From contig NC_060236.1 of NCBI RefSeq assembly GCF_021155775.2, positions 2,347,001 to 2,411,000 on the forward strand: a stretch of DNA of 64,000 nucleotides, in the 5' to 3' direction. Every line of letters starts with the position of its first letter. Within the stretch, counting starts at the first letter, position 1. This document shows positions 59,787 to 64,000 of the stretch, one piece after another. The translations under genes and the position numbers were made by a program. The stretch is from Neodiprion pinetum. Lineage: Eukaryota; Arthropoda; Insecta; Hymenoptera; Diprionidae. The notes under the pieces are model-generated. The model ran no database searches. It had not been told where the DNA came from and saw only the letters and a list, made by a program, of their open reading frames with translations.

Positions 59787-61524
59787 TTATGCCTCGCTTT
59801 CCGTTGGTGCGCCGTCCTCCAATATTGGTACTATGAGATTGTCCTTAGACATCAGATTATATTTTATAACAAACGCTGTAAACCTGTAAAGTTTAAATCG
59901 ATCATACACTCGTAAAGGATATAGGTGAAATAGTCTTCTTTTTCTTGGTGTAATTGGACTTATTTTCTCATGTATATCCAGGACATGCTCGGAAGTGACT
60001 GCTTGGATACCTCTCGAGCAATTTGGGCACAGTTTGTTGGTCAAAAAATATAGTTATGAATATAAATGAAGCATAACTACAAGGCCTTTTCATTGTTGAA
60101 TGAACAAAAGTGGAAAATTGGAGTTAGTGTTGAGAGGTAAGCCAAGACGCTTTATTAAAACATTTTATAACCCACCTGCGACAAAGGAATGTCTCATTTT
60201 CAAACTCGTCAAATATTGACTGATGGTGAAAATAGGCGTGTGAGAAGATCCTGTAAACTCGACGACATACAGAGCCAAGTTTTGCGACAGATGACTCTTT
60301 GATGCTGACTCTGCAAAGTAAATGTGACAGTAACATAAGACAGACAGAAAACATCTGAGGTAAGCATGAACCAGAAAGCTTATGCACAGGATAAAATTAT
60401 ATAAAAAGTTGAGTACACGGTAAAGAAATAGTGACTAGAAAGCATGGAGGTTTAAACAGAGTATCCAACATGCGTCAGTGAGAAAAGTGTGAGTTATGGT
60501 TGAACAACAACTCGGAAACTCTGATCACCTGCTTGGGAAGTATTTATTGCTGTTGAGTAGGCAAGCGGCACCATCCAAAGTATGCCGAGTGTAATCGATC
60601 GCTGGACATTCCTTTGGCGTTTTGTGAGCGGCGCATAAAAATATCCACTGTTCAGTGGCAGTCATCTGAGTGCAAGTCTCGGGGTTACACTCCCCTTGGA
60701 GTCTCACTGCTAATCCATTCAATTCCATGCAGAACTGCCTCAGGTGTTCGTATTTCCAAACTCCCTCGTCCTGACCATCAGGCATACCAAGAATGAGCTC
60801 AATGTTCGAAGGCTCTCGTCTTATTATCTGTTGTATGTACTGTTGCACTGCAAGTGTGCTGTCCATTTCCTCAAACGGCTCATCTGGCCAGCGGCAAAAA
60901 TCCTATTGGAAATTTATTTTCCTCTATTTATTTTGAAAGAAATTATGCACAGTGTACGATAACAGGGTCAAACAACCTTGAAAGGAATTTAGTGGGAACA
61001 GGTTAAAATGCAGTTGCAGATACATCGGAGGATATTTTGGGGTATAATTTATACATTCGGTCAATTAGCAGAGATGCTTCCGGTATCGCGGTTACGATAA
61101 TTAAACAAACAGTGCGCTTGACATAAGGACGTTCTTCGAACCTGTTGGAAATAGAAGTAGAGTGATCTGTCAAATTCAAAATTTCAACGTCTGTCAAGGA
61201 CGGGAGAAAGGATTTTCCAGGAATGCGACAGCGAGTCGGATGCGAGTAAAGGTTGAATATTATAGATAACTTGATGAGAATACGTGCGAATTGTGAGTTA
61301 TTATTTCATGTCAAGAGTGTATCATTGATTTTCGGAGCGACGTGTCGGTGGTGAATGGCGGTGAAAATCGAGCTCATAGAGGACCAAATATCAGGCAATT
61401 CTAAGAGCAATTGATTTTTATACATTAGCAGTATCATAATATTGTAAATTGATTATTTTTTATTAACCTTTGCCTTTGTTCCGGGCCTATTTCTTCTTAA
61501 CAAAGATCCGTCCGCCATCTTCAT
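59787..61524 (-). CDS. Mob4: MOB kinase activator-like 4 (phocein)
   Basis: Exons 61468-61524, 60529-60902, 60176-60310 and 59787-59883 join in phase to give 220 aa (human MOB4 is 225). It is nearly identical to the vertebrate family across MDSTLAVQQYIQQ, GQDEGVWKYEHLRQFC, CTQMTATEQWIFLCAAHKTP and KECPAIDYTRHTLDGAACLL. The C-terminal block reads YNLMSKDNLIVPILE. The Mob-fold zinc ligands are the CNPETC cysteines and the His pair in IFSHAYFHH. MOB4 is a core part of the STRIPAK (PP2A-striatin) complex, acting on Hippo signalling, membrane traffic and synapse growth. A second ATG two codons in could also start translation. The first intron is 565 bp. It lies head-to-tail behind TAF2, about 0.6 kb downstream of its stop. 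Confidence 0.96.
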
Positions 61525-62156
61525 TTTGCCAGTTGTTGCACTCGACCGACAAACACATGCATGCGTGATGCGGTAGTGCGCTCAAGCCTTAAAAATATCT
61601 TGGTCGCTAGATGGCATGAAGATCGGGAATCGAACCAAAAGCCGAACTTATCGATATGACATTACCGATGGATTATAAATATATAATATAAATTTTACGA
61701 ATGGGTATTTTTCAATTAATCATCAAGATTACGAATATTGTGTCCAATCCACTGAACTATAGTTGTATTATATAGTTCAGTGGTCCAATTCCCTAGATAA
61801 TACAAACATGTGCTAAGCCGCTCAAGCTATGTTCACTTTTTTCTGCTTACCACAGAAACAGAATGAGTTCATTCGAATGGACGAAAAGTGATTGACTTTT
61901 AAGTATGAGAATTTTTTTGCCGAGGTATACGGTTTCAAATCAATGTTTAATACGATCATTTTATGGGTGGTGCATCGACGATGATTTTATTTACAAGATA
62001 ATTCACTATAGTGATTCATGCACGCATAAGCATACAAATACGCCACATTCATAAGAAAAAAAAAATTCTATTGTGCATAAAAGAGCGTACAAAGGTATTT
62101 AATACAATAATTATTTGGTAAGTAATTGTTTTATCTGGAATAAAAATATTCTGTTC
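61525..62156 (-). other. TAF2 3' UTR and Mob4 promoter interval
   Basis: About 0.63 kb serves both as the 3' end of TAF2 and the start region of Mob4. A reverse-strand AATAAA at 61986-61991 lies about 165 nt past the TAF2 stop. A short perfect hairpin lies at 61749-61783. The part next to Mob4 is CpG-containing and TATA-less. Confidence 0.5.
61749..61783. repeat. Perfect 13-bp hairpin
   Basis: CCACTGAACTATA and its exact inverse TATAGTTCAGTGG are separated by 9 nt and flanked on both sides by GTCCAAT. It could be a terminator-like fold in the TAF2 tail or the trace of a tiny insertion. Confidence 0.65.
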
Positions 62157-63958
62157 TCATGGGAAAACGAATTCTAATGTAACAGTACTCGCGTCTGGAC
62201 TTGGACTCGAGCTAGCGGAACTTAAGGTCTCATCTTTAATTTTGAGATTATTTGAATCCTTATCCTTGCTTTTATTATTATCTTTGTCCTTATCCTTTTC
62301 TTTGTCCTTATCCTTGTCTTTATCTTTGTCCTTGTCCTTTTCCTTGTCCTTATCTTTATCTTTAATTTTATCCTTCTCTTTTTTATCCTTGTCTTTTCCA
62401 TGCTTGTGATCATGTTTATGCTTGTGTTTATGTTTGTGCTTCTTCTTGTCTTTCTTCTTCTTCTTACCCTATAGAGAAAGAAAAGAAAATAAGTGTTCTG
62501 AAATTCTCATGGCACAGTTAGATAATAAGGCAAGAGAAAAGAAACCAAGGAGGTGAGGCTTTACCTTATTTGCAGAATCTCCCTTATGTTTGTGGTCCTC
62601 CTGTTCTTTCTTGAACATCCCAGGCTCGAAACCAACAGGGCCCTGTGTGCCCATAATTCCTGGCAAGGATGCAGAGTTGTCACTGTAGTATTCCGATTTA
62701 ACTTTACCCTCATTTGATCCCGGGGTTTTATCATCCTTGTAACAACAAAAAAAGGAATAAACATCGGGTACCACATATGAAATACCCACAGAGATTGAAT
62801 TTAGATCTATTCGAAACATGTTCATACCTTTTGTTTTTTAGCTTCAGGGCCACACTCAGAAGACATGTTATTAGACGGACCAGGTAGGTCCTTACTCGGA
62901 GAAGCTTTCCTTTTATTCTGAACAAGCACGACTTCAATGTCAGGTGGAGTTTCGAGGTTCACATTGACCGGGTTTGGTTGTATCTAAATACATCATCATC
63001 CATTACTTTTGGAATATCGTAATAAGCGTAAGAAAGATTCATTACAAATTCGATTCGGCTATGAAATATCCCAAGTGTTATAACACTAATACTTTTTATT
63101 GAAATATTTTTGGACATTAAAAATTTCAGCAAATCCATTTTTCACTCGATTTTGCATACTAAATTTTATATTATTATCAGAGTAACATTCATTACATCAC
63201 GCTCTGGGCTAATATGAGGTCCGACTTTTCTCGGTTTGGTGATGGCTGCAAGCTCTGGAATTGGTATACAGAGAGGTCGTTTACTGCCATACAAGGTATA
63301 GTAGAGATCAACCAAGTCGCACCTCAGCTTTGTATCGTGAGACAGCATGCCGCTAAAACATAATTGTCACAATGATAGTCAAGTCGTGCATTATACAGGG
63401 AATATTTTCAACAATACAAACAGAAATATTTACTTGATCAAATTCCAAATACGATCGACAAGATCAGGTTTGTCCAGTCTATGTTTATGGGCTCTTTCAA
63501 ATGGTGGGTTTTCCACAATCAGCCTAACTAATCTATGCCGCACCCCAGGGTGAGGATCCATTTCTGCCATGTCGAGTAAGAACTCCATATCCTGCCATTT
63601 GCCATCTACTCTTGTAAAGTCTATCAATGCTTCCAATGCAGCTAACCGAACATCTGAAAAGCAGACAAGACAGTGCTCTGAAACTGGGAGCTTCTAAAGT
63701 GAGGAGAAAAAGAACCACGCCATATTTTTTTTCAGAGACAACTTACCAATAAATTGGCCATATGCAGCGTAAGCTCTGAATAAATGCGGATTACTAGGTA
63801 AATGTCCAAATTTCTGTAATATTCTTATGACCTTCAAACACGCGACGCTGACCGTGTACTTGTAACATGGCAGCAGTTTCTCTAAATTTAAATTCCTCGT
63901 TACTTCTTCAAGAATGGCTTTCGTGTCTATCGACAGCGACTCTGCAGTAATAGCCGTG
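62157..63958 (-). CDS. Taf2: TFIID subunit TAF2, last six exons (partial)
   Basis: Exons 63747-63958, 63434-63653, 63196-63352, 62828-62983, 62565-62735 and 62157-62468 give the C-terminal 408 residues; the 5' part lies beyond the right edge. The reading runs through ILQKFGHLPSNPHLFRAYAA, ALEALIDFTRVDGKWQDMEF and MAEMDPHPGVRHRLVRLIVE, which are HEAT-like repeats of the TAF2 C-terminal domain. LCIPIPELAAITKPRKVGP follows. The last two exons encode a disordered tail with a run of alternating His/Lys, then a long Lys/Asp/Glu-alternating stretch, and end in a Ser/Pro segment. A Lys/His-rich end is typical of animal TAF2. TAF2 contacts the initiator element within TFIID. All introns are GT-AG; the acceptor before 62735 is a weaker AAG. 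Confidence 0.94.
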
Positions 63959-64000
63959 CTGTAAGAAACATTCCAAAATAAAACACGGTAGCTGTAAGAC

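Noticed and set aside
62222..62413. Arg/Lys/Ile-rich minus-strand frame at the TAF2 tail
   Set aside because: It is the Lys/Asp repeat of the last TAF2 exon read in a wrong frame.

Overview
The window is animal nuclear DNA, almost certainly from an insect and probably a hymenopteran. The genes are split by short GT-AG introns inside AT-rich, microsatellite-rich DNA that still carries many CpGs. The gene set includes a tandem tyrosine decarboxylase pair and an outspread homologue, both typical of insects. No prokaryotic operon, CRISPR array, tRNA or rRNA was seen. Species cannot be fixed from this sequence alone.

Layout. 1-24.7 kb: 5' end of an outspread/MPRIP-type PH-domain gene on the minus strand. 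Two coding exons (22308-22478 and 2554-2634) are separated by a 19.7 kb intron holding a three-copy 0.39 kb inverted-repeat element, a 1 kb fold-back element, a 122-bp tandem array and many microsatellites. 24.7-26.1 kb: TMEM11/PMI (+, three exons). 28.7-30.3 kb: DHRS7B-type short-chain dehydrogenase (-, six exons), tail to tail with TMEM11. 30.8-33.9 kb: a 14-finger C2H2 protein (+, two exons), head to head with DHRS7B. 35.9-36.5 kb: cyclophilin H (+, one coding exon). 37.4-40.0 kb: a tyrosine-decarboxylase-like gene (-, two coding exons and a TATA promoter). 45.3-51.2 kb: the multi-exon tyrosine decarboxylase (-, 13 coding exons, transposon-rich introns). 56.1-57.1 kb: RNase P/MRP subunit p25, an Alba protein (+, four exons). 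59.8-61.5 kb: MOB4/phocein (-, four exons). 62.2-64.0 kb: the last six exons of TAF2 (-), cut by the window edge.

The genes are mostly housekeeping: actin/Rho scaffold, mitochondrial cristae, lipid or steroid reductase, spliceosomal cyclophilin, RNase P, STRIPAK and TFIID. The two decarboxylases would make tyramine, the precursor of octopamine. The most interesting points are: (1) the Tdc pair, where one copy has lost all introns in its 3' part while the other has kept twelve and filled several with transposons; (2) an inverted transposon pair bracketing Tdc coding exons 1-5, which could promote circular RNA; (3) the tail-to-tail TMEM11-DHRS7B pair next to an MPRIP homologue, an arrangement that recalls human 17p11.2; (4) a last Tdc intron that is mostly transposon. 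No wholly new molecular system was found.
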